In this document: positions 13,251 to 21,190 of the stretch, in pieces
Numbering within the stretch: position 1 is the first letter of the stretch
How the letters are laid out: every line of letters starts with the position of its first letter
DNA from: a virus
Length of the DNA stretch: 29,641 nt
Direction: 5' to 3' (one strand)
IMG/VR virus record: IMGVR_UViG_3300029922_000244
Span: 1-29,641 of that record
Translations under genes and position numbers: made by a program
Notes under the pieces: model-generated
What the model saw: the letters and a program-made list of their open reading frames with translations, nothing else
What the model was told of the DNA's origin: nothing
Database searches by the model: none

Positions 13251-13500
13251 AGATATTTTCACACTTATAGAAATTACAGATAAGGGTATCATTGTGAAAC
13301 GTGATATTGCCGGGGAATTTCTTTATCTTCAATGGGAAAGGGGAAAGGAATATTTTGACTATGTGCCTGATAATGAGGTTGAGCTATTTACCGGTAATGA
13401 ATATCATATTACTTTTTCTCTTGGCTCTATGAAATGGATAAAGGAAGGGAATATCAGGTATTTTACTAACGCATTATTAATATCTTTAGAGCTTAGCTAA
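13240..13500 (+). CDS. Hypothetical protein (86 aa)
   Basis: A small beta-rich acidic protein (FTLIEITDKGIIVKRD, LYLQWERGKEYFDYVPD). It overlaps the zinc-finger gene by 11 nt, and its TAA shares a base with the ATG of the primase/helicase (TAATG), so all three appear translationally linked. No family recognised. Confidence 0.7.
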   Translation: MHFEDIFTLIEITDKGIIVKRDIAGEFLYLQWERGKEYFDYVPDNEVELFTGNEYHITFSLGSMKWIKEGNIRYFTNALLISLELS

Positions 13501-16016
13501 TGAACTTTTACGACTACTTCGACATTTCCGAAACAATAGAAAAGCCTTGTCTTTTGGCGGCACAAACCCTTTTAGCCGCAGGATTTGAAGTAATTGCATT
13601 AAAAGAAGGAACAAGGGAGCCGTTAGGCGATAGCAGGTTTAAAGACCTTTCACGGTTACGTGCTACGCCACTAAAAGATACTGAGATAATAAAATTCTTC
13701 GGCTCTGAGTATTACGATTTCAAAAACAATAAACAATACGGCTTTCCTGATATTGCCATCATGCTACGGCGCAATATGGAGGTAATAGATGTTGATGATA
13801 AAAACAAACCCGGTATTGCCAAAGTATTTATTTCTGAGCTAGAACTGGCCAACCCTGAATTATTCGATAAACTTATCATAAGCAAAACCCCCCACGCCGG
13901 GTTACACCTGCTTTATTATTCCGAAATGATCGGCGGCGACAGCGTACTTGCAAGGGTTGACGCTTCGCCACACCCTTTGGCAATCATTGAACGGCTGAAT
14001 GAAACGCATAAAAATTACATCAAATGCTCCCCATCAAAAGGATATGAATTTATAAAGGGCAATCCTTTGGAGATAAAAACCCTTTCAGCAGATGAGCGGC
14101 AGTGGCTTTCCGCTTTCTGCACTTCTTTTAATAAGTTGGTTATACCGGAAGTATCTGAGGTTGAATCGCAGCGGGAGGATAGCCCATGGAAGGTGTTTAA
14201 TGCTACACACGATTACAAATACACCCTCAATGAGCTTTTGGAAAGGGGATGGACTGTTCAAATGGAACTGACAGAAAGCATCCGGCTTATGCGCCCCTGT
14301 GGTTTGCAGCTTTCCGCTTCATTATTCAAAGATACCAATTCATTATACCTTTATACCACTTCATCCGATTTAAAGCCGGAAAAGGGTTACTCCCCCTTCG
14401 GTATATATGCGCATTATTACCATGATGATAATATCGTTTTGGCTTGTCGGCAATTAGAAAAAGAAGGTTGTGGTAAAAATATTTTTGATGAAGGTAAATT
14501 CTGGAAAAAAGCGAAGTCCAAAATCAGCATAAAATACACAGAGCTTTCCCAATGGCTGTATAATCTTGGCTACCGTATTTATGAGAATGAAATAGTTAAG
14601 ATCACGGAAAACATTATCACTATCATAAAAGACCGGGATTTAAAGGCCGCTTTCATTCGTGAATTAGAGCCTTTTATTGTTGATGAATTTTACGAAAAGG
14701 TGGGTAAGATTTTTTCACCAGATGGCGGGATTATGGCTATGCTTGAATGTCTTGAGGATAAATTTATAAATGATACGCCAACCGAAACGTGGTTATTTTT
14801 CCAAAATTATGCCGTCAAAATAACCGGCAGCGAGATACTGCCTTTGCAATATAAAGATGTTCCCGGATATATTTGGCACGACAAAGTTGTAAAGCGGAAT
14901 TTCTATAATGATACATTTAAAGGGTGCGTGGCTGAAAAATATGTAAAGATACTTGGAGGTATTGAATATGAAAGGCTGTGCAAAATAATGGGTTATTCGC
15001 TCAACAGGTACAAAGACAAGACTAACGCCAGATGCCCGATTATTACCGAGGATATAGACCCCAAAAGCGAAGGGGAAAGCGTTGGCAGGTCGGGTAAAGG
15101 ATTGTTATTTTCTTTTATCGCTCAATACCGGAAGTCTTGTTATTTTGACGGGAAAAATTTCAGCTTCGACAAAACGCACCTATGGCAGAATGTTGATTTA
15201 GATACTGATATAATTTACATTGACGACCCTTTGCCTACCTTTAAATTTGACCGTCTTTTTTCTGTCATAACGGAAAGTATTCAGGTGGATAAAAAGAACA
15301 AACAGCAATTGATAATCCCTTTCAATAAGTCGCCTAAGTTCTATATCAATTCAAATTTCACACTTGGCAAATCGGATGATTCCTACGCCGGGAGGCAATT
15401 AAAATTCCCTATTGTAAAATATTTCAGCGCATTTTACACCCCTTTGGATGAATTTAAACACATGTTTTTTGACGACTGGGATAAGGCTGAATTTTGCAAA
15501 TTCGATAATTTCATGGCATTTTGCGCACAATCTTATTTAGCTGATATAAACCATAAAGATTTAACATTTGTATCTATAAATAGCAAGGAACGGCAGTTAA
15601 TCAGCGAAACGAACAAAGACTTTATAGATTACATGGACAGCCAGATGGCTAATTGTTTTTTCGATTTTGCACCGCAATGCTTAAAAAATTATTCCGGCCC
15701 GATGGGTGATTACTTTGTTACCAATGGCGTAAATTATAACCAATGGCTTGCCAATATGAGCGCAAAAAAGCCGGACAAGGAGTTTTTTATACTCATAGAT
15801 AAAGACCTGATTTTTGCCAAAGCCATTGAAAAAACGAAGCTAAAAAACCTTAAACTATATACCGTTACCTCGTGGCTGAAGGTTTGGTGTGCAAACAGGG
15901 GGGTCAGCGTAGATACCCGCTTCCAAACTGTTGAGGGTCGCATAAACAAAATATTGGATTTCCCCTTCAAAAATAGTGATGCAATCCCAACCACTTCCCC
16001 CGATATGCCCTTCTGA
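13500..16016 (+). CDS. Primase-polymerase/helicase replication protein (838 aa)
   Basis: The N-terminal region resembles an archaeo-eukaryotic primase-polymerase domain, with EVIDVDD (97-100, metal-binding acids) and TPHAGLHLLY (H136, nucleotide-binding). After a middle section comes an SF3/D5-like helicase: Walker A GRSGKG (529-534) and Walker B IIYIDD (571-576), then a further ATPase core with NSNFTLGKSDDSYAGRQLKF, where sensor and arginine residues are plausible. Together it would start and drive replication of the phage genome. The gene is coupled to the preceding one and directly followed by the candidate origin. The Walker A glycine pattern (GRSGKG) departs slightly from GxxGxGKS. Confidence 0.8.
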   Translation: MNFYDYFDISETIEKPCLLAAQTLLAAGFEVIALKEGTREPLGDSRFKDLSRLRATPLKDTEIIKFFGSEYYDFKNNKQYGFPDIAIMLRRNMEVIDVDDKNKPGIAKVFISELELANPELFDKLIISKTPHAGLHLLYYSEMIGGDSVLARVDASPHPLAIIERLNETHKNYIKCSPSKGYEFIKGNPLEIKTLSADERQWLSAFCTSFNKLVIPEVSEVESQREDSPWKVFNATHDYKYTLNELLERGWTVQMELTESIRLMRPCGLQLSASLFKDTNSLYLYTTSSDLKPEKGYSPFGIYAHYYHDDNIVLACRQLEKEGCGKNIFDEGKFWKKAKSKISIKYTELSQWLYNLGYRIYENEIVKITENIITIIKDRDLKAAFIRELEPFIVDEFYEKVGKIFSPDGGIMAMLECLEDKFINDTPTETWLFFQNYAVKITGSEILPLQYKDVPGYIWHDKVVKRNFYNDTFKGCVAEKYVKILGGIEYERLCKIMGYSLNRYKDKTNARCPIITEDIDPKSEGESVGRSGKGLLFSFIAQYRKSCYFDGKNFSFDKTHLWQNVDLDTDIIYIDDPLPTFKFDRLFSVITESIQVDKKNKQQLIIPFNKSPKFYINSNFTLGKSDDSYAGRQLKFPIVKYFSAFYTPLDEFKHMFFDDWDKAEFCKFDNFMAFCAQSYLADINHKDLTFVSINSKERQLISETNKDFIDYMDSQMANCFFDFAPQCLKNYSGPMGDYFVTNGVNYNQWLANMSAKKPDKEFFILIDKDLIFAKAIEKTKLKNLKLYTVTSWLKVWCANRGVSVDTRFQTVEGRINKILDFPFKNSDAIPTTSPDMPF

Positions 16017-16019
16017 TTA

Positions 16020-16391
16020 TAGCCACCCCTCGGCAAATCCTTAGCCACTACCCCTTTATATTAAAATTAAGTGAAGGCTGTTTATTGTTTTGCATTTGCA
16101 AAACGTTGAAACATTTTATTGAATTTTATCCATGTTAATTTATTAGTGGATGTTTTCAGGTGGTAGAGTGGCTAAGATTTCAAAACCCCGGTCAATACAA
16201 AATAACATATTTATTTTTTCTGTGGCTGTCATCTTTCCTTTCCTATGGCTGTTTTAGCCACTTAGCCACTACTTGTTCACCTTTTATTTATAAAAAAAAT
16301 AAAGTAGTATATTATACTACAAAAAGCTAATAAGATAGCCTAATTATTCTATGTAGCAAATAAAAGGCTGTTTTTAGTGGCTATGTGGCTA
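16020..16391. other. Candidate replication origin with iterons
   Basis: Seven copies of TAGCCACT or a one-base variant occur in about 370 nt just after the replication gene: 16020-16026 (partial), 16042-16050, 16167-16174 (inverted), tandem pairs at 16255-16262 and 16263-16271, and inverted tandem pairs at 16376-16383 and 16384-16391. The two tandem pairs face each other across an AT-rich core that holds a 17-bp palindrome. GGCTGTTT recurs at 16075, 16247 and 16366. Repeats beside a replication initiator gene with an AT-rich stretch are the classic origin pattern, but this is inferred from layout. No coding frame of note occupies 16017-16484. Confidence 0.55.
16304..16320. repeat. 17-bp palindrome in the AT-rich core
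   Basis: GTAGTATA-T-TATACTAC is a perfect palindrome at the centre of the region between the iteron pairs. It could be a melting site, a protein-binding site or a weak hairpin. It lacks a T run, so it is not an obvious terminator. Confidence 0.6.
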
Positions 16392-16484
16392 TTGAATATT
16401 TTATAATGTTTGCAATATGTATAAAAAATAGTGAGTTATATATAACAAACGCACTCTTTATTCCGTCTCTGTCATATTACAATT

Positions 16485-16510
16485 AAAAAACCCCCGCATT
16501 CCTGCGAGGG
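16485..16510 (-). terminator. Terminator of the lone minus-strand gene
   Basis: On the minus strand CCCTCGCA (16510-16503) and TGCGGGGG (16498-16491) pair over 8 positions, one a wobble, with a GGAA loop, followed by six T. It lies 48 nt after the stop of the 75-residue gene. Confidence 0.85.
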
Positions 16511-16557
16511 TGGTTCATACGGAAGCTGTGGCATCCGCTTATGGAACCGGGGGAAGT

Positions 16558-16785
16558 TTAGCCCTTTCGAGAAGTGAACGGATAGCAGACGCAAGCCGGG
16601 TCAATCCCAGCCCCATAGGTAGCGTTTACAGCGGTGGCTATGGCGGCGGGAGTGGCCACACCCCTTTTTATCGAACCAGAGCTATAAGCCATCGCAACAG
16701 CCTCACCGTTATCCAGTTCCACATCATTAAGCCGGGCGACCCATTCCCCCGCAGTCATGTTCTTCTTAATCTCTTGAGCTGTCAT
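16558..16785 (-). CDS. Hypothetical protein (75 aa), alone on minus strand
   Basis: Reads MTAQEIKKNMTAGEWVARLND, then an alanine-rich helical section (GVATPAAIATAVNATYGAG) and a CVCY pair near the end. The gene is bordered by its own terminator. The same frame stays open upstream of the ATG as far as a TAA at 16828-16830, and beyond that TAA an 18-codon frame starts at ATG 16884 with protein-like content (MAAIEVCKAIQAIAANGI). A longer gene broken by one stop is possible, as is chance. No family recognised. Confidence 0.55.
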   Translation of the reverse strand: MTAQEIKKNMTAGEWVARLNDVELDNGEAVAMAYSSGSIKRGVATPAAIATAVNATYGAGIDPACVCYPFTSRKG

Positions 16786-17085
16786 ATCGTTGCTGCGCTG
16801 ATCAGACCCGCTGGCGGTTATCTTAATTTAAATGCCATTCGCTGCTATTGCCTGAATAGCCTTACAGACCTCAATAGCAGCCATTTTCACACACAAAAAC
16901 ACCGGTACGATTCGCACTGCTCTGCTATATGCGGCGGGCGCAAAATCATCTGTTAATGAGGGGTTCAGGGGTGGCTGGTGGACTTGAGAGCCTTTTGTTA
17001 GCTATACCCGTATATTCTCCCATTTCTGTAATTAATCTCATAGATATAAAATCAAAAGGTACTGTGGAAGGAATCACCGCATTAC

Positions 17086-17221
17086 GCAACATATGAAATG
17101 CTGCAAAAAAATATTTGGTTACTCTGATTTCAAAAAATGTTGCTGGAATGTTGCGACAAAATATTACCTTTGATATGACGGGGCTGAAATGTGTACTGAT
17201 ATTGGATTGTAATGTTGCAAC
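17086..17221 (+). promoter_or_regulatory. Promoter with TGTTGC repeats before the packaging genes
   Basis: TACCTTTG (17165-17172) matches the -7 consensus exactly and the start would be near 17179, about 50 nt before the ATG at 17232. The usual -33 box is imperfect: TTG is 22 nt upstream. Around it lie copies of TGTTGC or its complement, at 17086-17091 (GCAACA), 17138-17143, 17149-17154 and 17213-17218; the last is in the perfect palindrome TGTTGCAACA (17213-17222). The repeats look like operator half-sites that control the transition to packaging genes. Confidence 0.5.
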
Positions 17222-17231
17222 AAGGTAAGAT

Positions 17232-17462
17232 ATGCGTATTTTATGTATTAACGATTACCCGTGCGATTTGCATATACAAGACATACTCATGTATAATGCA
17301 GAATCTTTTAAATGGATGAAAGAGAACGCCGCTGAGGTGAAATTTACTTTTTCAGTTATGGACAATATAATGCGCCTCTCAGTCATACTAAAGAGCGCAC
17401 ATTTGACGAAGATAGAAATAGAAAACCTTTATCCTGAAAATAAATGGCGCTCCATACTTTAG
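17232..17462 (+). CDS. Hypothetical protein (76 aa)
   Basis: A small protein starting MRILCINDYPCDLHIQDILMY with two cysteines but no clear metal site; the rest is beta/alpha (KFTFSVMDNIMRLSVIL). It overlaps the terminase small subunit gene by 19 nt and follows the -7 box at 17165, so it is the first gene of the late transcript. No family recognised. Confidence 0.6.
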   Translation: MRILCINDYPCDLHIQDILMYNAESFKWMKENAAEVKFTFSVMDNIMRLSVILKSAHLTKIEIENLYPENKWRSIL

Positions 17463-18154
17463 ATGAATTTGCAAAGATGTGCGCGGTGGGAACTAATTAC
17501 CTGAGCGTGCAGGTGAGCAGAAAGAAGGTTGAAGTTACCATAGTAGGGCAAAAAGGTGGCAGATGGGGGCAGGATAAGCGGATAGATGATAGCATAGAAA
17601 AGAATGCCGCCTACCTGGCAAAGATGAAGCGCAAAGCAAAGAAAAAAGAGGCCGAGGGCGATAGTGAAGAGAATATTGATGAAGAAACAGAGGTAACGGC
17701 GGCTGAAATCCCTGCCGAAAGCAGAAAAAAAGAAGATGCAAAGGCCAAAAATGATAGAAAACCTTTGTCATCTGCCATAACACCAGACCGGGCATATGAA
17801 CTGGAGCTTGCAGAGCAACGGCTGGATATTGAGATAAAGACCGAAAGGGCGCGGTATGAGAAAATAAAGGCCGATAAGGCTGAAGGATTGGTGATACCGA
17901 CCGAACTTGTGAAAGCCCTGATGCTCCAGGATAATAAAACGCTGACCATAGAGATAAAGAACATGCTGGAAGACTTTATAACCTTGATGGGTGCAAAGTA
18001 CAAGGCGAGCAAAGAAGATATTACTGACCTGCGGCGGCAATCATTGGAAAAACTGAATATTGCAATTAAAAACAAGGCCGCACGGATGAAAGCGAGCCTG
18101 AAAAATATTATTGATGAATATTCCGAAACCCGGGGAAAGGGTGAAAGGGATTAA
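17444..18154 (+). CDS. Terminase small subunit-like protein (236 aa)
   Basis: The N-terminus (TLDEFAKMCAVGTNYLSVQVSRK, residues 5-27) looks like a small helix-turn-helix, followed by a lysine/glutamate-rich linker (about 60-110). Residues 117-160 form a long helix, AYELELAEQRLDIEIKTERARYEKI, ending in GLVIPTELVKALM. This order of DNA-binding helix, linker, Nu1-like helix and short VIPxELV segment is typical of Nu1-like phage small terminase subunits, which recognise the packaging site. It lies upstream of the large subunit, separated by the exported protein gene. Confidence 0.65.
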   Translation: MALHTLDEFAKMCAVGTNYLSVQVSRKKVEVTIVGQKGGRWGQDKRIDDSIEKNAAYLAKMKRKAKKKEAEGDSEENIDEETEVTAAEIPAESRKKEDAKAKNDRKPLSSAITPDRAYELELAEQRLDIEIKTERARYEKIKADKAEGLVIPTELVKALMLQDNKTLTIEIKNMLEDFITLMGAKYKASKEDITDLRRQSLEKLNIAIKNKAARMKASLKNIIDEYSETRGKGERD

Positions 18155-18203
18155 AATGTAACTTATGAGCTACAGATAGCCGGGAAGGTATTTAACTTCG
18201 TAT

Positions 18204-18255
18204 GCGTAATTTACGCCAAAATTAAAAGACGCTATTTCGTTCATATCTAAGTTTG
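18204..18255 (+). promoter_or_regulatory. Late promoter 1 with shared upstream motif
   Basis: GCGTA-ATT-TACGC followed by CAAAATTAAA (18204-18226) precedes the -7 box TAAGTTTG (18248-18255), with no good -33 box between. The second late promoter at 21124-21174 shares 20 of 23 positions of the upstream motif, and the 14 nt TATCTAAGTTTGTT are identical. A phage activator bound to the inverted repeat would explain the missing -33 box. Confidence 0.65.
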
Positions 18256-18279
18256 TTTATTCAAAAAACAAATTTTCTT

Positions 18280-18882
18280 ATGAAAAAGCTATTTTTCCTT
18301 TCTCTTTTCTGCCTTTTATCTTCTGTCATTTTCGCGCAGCCATATATATTGCCCGATAAACAGGGCCAGCTCTGGAACGTGGCCAATGGATATTATGGTA
18401 CTATTAATGCCAATACCGTGGATGCCTCTGTAGCCCTCGATTCCATATTTGCAACGACCAAGGTATTTTATCTCGCAGAATGGTACCGGATTCCGGCTTC
18501 CGGCATTACACCTTATGACAGTGCGCGGATTCTGAAGATAAACAAATCGGGCAGCGGCCCCTATTACCAGCCTTATACGTGGGGATATACCGGTAAAGGA
18601 ACGTTATCTATAACGGCACAATGCTATAAAGCATCTACGAGCAATACTGTAACCCCTACCGTTACCGTTACACCAGTGCAATCGCCGGATGGAATTGTAG
18701 GCGACTATGTAACCATACCGGGCATTACGGTGGCTACTTTATCGCCGACGAGCAGAACGGCATCTGCCAACTGCACGTTTAACCAGCTTGATATCTATCA
18801 ACGGTATTTTGGTGTAAGCGTTACTGTAACTGACAGTGCCAGTTGCCGGATACTCTTTAATATCAAAGCCAAAACTTATTAA
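18280..18882 (+). CDS. Exported protein with signal peptide (200 aa)
   Basis: The first ATG after the late promoter's -7 box (18280) gives a classic signal peptide: MKKLFFLSLFCLLSSVI ending FAQ, with cleavage after FAQ likely. The mature part is beta-rich with many serine, threonine and tyrosine residues (TVTPTVTVTPVQ, SPTSRTASANCTF) and two cysteines that could form a disulfide, fitting a periplasmic or surface protein. It has its own promoter and a terminator 30 nt later and is therefore probably a separate late unit, perhaps a lysogenic-conversion or exclusion gene. No family recognised. Confidence 0.7.
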   Translation: MKKLFFLSLFCLLSSVIFAQPYILPDKQGQLWNVANGYYGTINANTVDASVALDSIFATTKVFYLAEWYRIPASGITPYDSARILKINKSGSGPYYQPYTWGYTGKGTLSITAQCYKASTSNTVTPTVTVTPVQSPDGIVGDYVTIPGITVATLSPTSRTASANCTFNQLDIYQRYFGVSVTVTDSASCRILFNIKAKTY

Positions 18883-18911
18883 GATTCTTTTTTCTGGTGT
18901 ATGATTTCGTG

Positions 18912-18938
18912 TAGCCCCGCAAAGGGCTATAGTTTTTT
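18912..18938 (+). terminator. Terminator after the exported protein
   Basis: TAGCCC (18912-18917) pairs with GGGCTA (18924-18929) around a CGCAAA loop, followed three bases later by six T. It precedes the terminase large subunit start by 13 nt, so that gene would need readthrough or another promoter. Confidence 0.7.
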
Positions 18939-18950
18939 AAAGCAGGCAGG

Positions 18951-20996
18951 ATGGGATATTTTGAACAGCTTAATGACATTATAGATTTCTGTGATCATAA
19001 ATTCAGCGACAAACAACCGAGCGCCTGGGCAGAGGAGAATATGGCTATCACCATAGGGCCTTATCCCGGCAAATTATCCCTTGACCGCACCCCTTACAGC
19101 CGCGAAATATTAGATTGCCTTTCCCCTTACCATCCCTGTACCAATGTGGCCCTTATGGGGGGCAGCCAATGGGGAAAAAGCAGGACGGTAATAGAGCCCT
19201 GCATTGCTTATTACGTAAGTGAATACCCGCTGCCAATAGGCTACCTGACGGGGCATAGCGACCTTTCGGATGAGGCTATGCAAAAGCTGGACCAGGCCTT
19301 TGACAATAGCGGGTTGCGGCCGCTGATAAAAGCCCATACACTACGCAAGCGCAATACGCGAAGCGGAGACACCAATAAATCAAAAGAATTTCCTTTAGGC
19401 AGCCTGGTAGCAGGCAGCGCTACCAATCACAAGCTTCTGCGGCAATATACGTGGGGGCTCGTTATAGCCGACGATATAGATGCAGCAAAGCTATCATCTA
19501 AAGAAAGCGGCAATACTCTGGACCTGATAGAAAGACGCGTGGCCGCCTATGGGAGTAAAAGCAAAATACTTTGGGTATCCACGCCGGAAATAAAAGGGCT
19601 TTCAAACATTGAATACCTGTATGAAAAAGGGGATAAACGCCGCTATCACATCCCCTGCCAGTGTTGCGGCACCGCAATAACCCTGGAGTGGGCGACTCAT
19701 TTGAAAAACAGCGAAGAAAAGGCGGGCTTTGTATGGGATACCGATAACGGGGAGCTGGTGGCAGGATCTGTGCGGTACCGGTGCCAGGAATGCGGCGATC
19801 ATTTTGATGACAGCAATAAATTTGAATTCAATAAGCAGGGGGTATGGATACCGACTGCCAAACCTAAAGACCCGAATTTTGTTTCCTTTCACCTGTCATG
19901 TTTTTATGCGATGCCAGGCATGTTTAACTGGGAATATAATGTAAGAAAGTACCTGGAAGGGGCGCCGGATAACGGGCAACCGGCAGATGAAAGCAAGCTG
20001 AAAACATTTTACAACCTATGCTGCGGGCTGCCATTTGAAAGCCAGGGCGAAGGACCCAAAGCAAATACGATACAAAAGAACCAGGGCCGCTATGATATAG
20101 GCGTGATCCCCGAAAGCCTGAGCATGGCCGATGGCAACGGGCGCATAGTGCTGCTTACCTGCGCTGCCGACCTTAATGGAAAACAGGAAGATGGCAGGCT
20201 GGATTACCAAGTAATTGCGTTTGCCGAAAACGGGAGCAGCTATAATATACTTCATGGTAGCATAGGTACATTCAAACCGGCTATACTGAAAAGAAAGGAT
20301 GATGAACTGGAGGACCGCGAACACTGGACCTATGAAGAGCATAAGCCACTGAGCATATGGCCTGAGTTTGAAAAAGTGCTGAACCAGCAATTTAAAGTAG
20401 ATGCCACTACTCCGCGCACTATGGGCATAACCATATGCGCACTTGATACCGGCAAAACATACAATAACCTTGCCTATACCTTCATTGACAAGATGAATAA
20501 TAAGTGTCCGGGGTTTGTGCAGGGCGTGAAAGGGCGCGCGGACGAAGGTTATACAATAGAGTTTGAAGGCATTACCAAGGACCTGACACTGTTCAGGGCT
20601 GCAAAAGAACGCGAAGACCTGTGGATATTGGAAACGGGGCTGATAAAGGACCGACTGCAAAAAAACATGAACCTGAACTGGAATGAAGGCGAAGCGCAGC
20701 CGAGCGGATTTATGAATTTCCCCAGGGCCTCAAATGACCTATATAGCCTGAACAGCTTTTTTCATCATTTTGAAAGTGAGAAGCCGGTAATAGTCAGCAG
20801 CAAAGGGAAAGCAATGCGCAGGTGGGAAAAGGTGCAGAGCAACAGCCAGAACCATCAATGGGATTGCATGGTGTATAATATGGCGATCAAAGAGATACTG
20901 ATACATATTATAGGCCAGAAATACAAGCTGAAAGATTATAGCTGGGCGCAGTATGTAAAAAATGCATTGGAATTTTTCACGAAAAGCAAATTGTAA
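18951..20996 (+). CDS. Terminase large subunit, GpA family (681 aa)
   Basis: The ATP-driven motor and nuclease of DNA packaging. Walker A is GGSQWGKS (70-77) and Walker B VIADD (171-175), with ILWVSTPEIKG (about 206-216) as coupling region. A zinc-binding pair (C236-x-C238-C, then C278-x-x-C281) matches GpA-type terminases. The nuclease part begins with CAADLNG (D407) and continues with CALDTGKTYNNLAY. The length agrees with GpA homologues, so it is intact. Its stop overlaps the start of a small membrane protein (TAATG). Confidence 0.9.
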   Translation: MGYFEQLNDIIDFCDHKFSDKQPSAWAEENMAITIGPYPGKLSLDRTPYSREILDCLSPYHPCTNVALMGGSQWGKSRTVIEPCIAYYVSEYPLPIGYLTGHSDLSDEAMQKLDQAFDNSGLRPLIKAHTLRKRNTRSGDTNKSKEFPLGSLVAGSATNHKLLRQYTWGLVIADDIDAAKLSSKESGNTLDLIERRVAAYGSKSKILWVSTPEIKGLSNIEYLYEKGDKRRYHIPCQCCGTAITLEWATHLKNSEEKAGFVWDTDNGELVAGSVRYRCQECGDHFDDSNKFEFNKQGVWIPTAKPKDPNFVSFHLSCFYAMPGMFNWEYNVRKYLEGAPDNGQPADESKLKTFYNLCCGLPFESQGEGPKANTIQKNQGRYDIGVIPESLSMADGNGRIVLLTCAADLNGKQEDGRLDYQVIAFAENGSSYNILHGSIGTFKPAILKRKDDELEDREHWTYEEHKPLSIWPEFEKVLNQQFKVDATTPRTMGITICALDTGKTYNNLAYTFIDKMNNKCPGFVQGVKGRADEGYTIEFEGITKDLTLFRAAKEREDLWILETGLIKDRLQKNMNLNWNEGEAQPSGFMNFPRASNDLYSLNSFFHHFESEKPVIVSSKGKAMRRWEKVQSNSQNHQWDCMVYNMAIKEILIHIIGQKYKLKDYSWAQYVKNALEFFTKSKL

Positions 20997-21103
20997 TGGA
21001 ACAAAACGCAATGACAGGACAGGACCTGATCACTTATATAGTGTGCATAGTGGTATTGACGGGCCTCTTATTTCTTTTACTTCGGCAGGTATGGAGGGAT
21101 TGA
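20996..21103 (+). CDS. Small membrane protein (35 aa)
   Basis: The start overlaps the terminase stop (TAATG). The product has one hydrophobic helix (LITYIVCIVVLTGLLFLLL) and a short basic end (RQVWRD). No domain recognised. Coupling makes it likely to be translated. Confidence 0.6.
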   Translation: MEQNAMTGQDLITYIVCIVVLTGLLFLLLRQVWRD

Positions 21104-21123
21104 AATAAGCTCTTTTTTCTTTT

Positions 21124-21174
21124 GCGTAAACTACGCCAAAAGTAAACCACATAATTTATATGTATCTAAGTTTG
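21124..21174 (+). promoter_or_regulatory. Late promoter 2, before the tail genes
   Basis: GCGTA-AAC-TACGC followed by CAAAAGTAAA (21124-21146), then the -7 box TAAGTTTG (21167-21174). The distance from motif to -7 box is 30 nt here and 31 nt at promoter 1. Transcription would start near 21180, leaving about 10 nt before the sheath ATG. Confidence 0.65.
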
Positions 21175-21190
21175 TTAAAAAAAGATACAT

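Noticed and set aside
16510-16956. Plus-strand open frame of 148 codons
   Set aside because: It lies opposite the 75-residue gene, has low-complexity composition and no leader; the terminator belongs to the minus strand.
17611-18075. Minus-strand serine-rich open frame opposite the terminase small subunit
   Set aside because: It is the shadow of the lysine/glutamate-rich coding strand.
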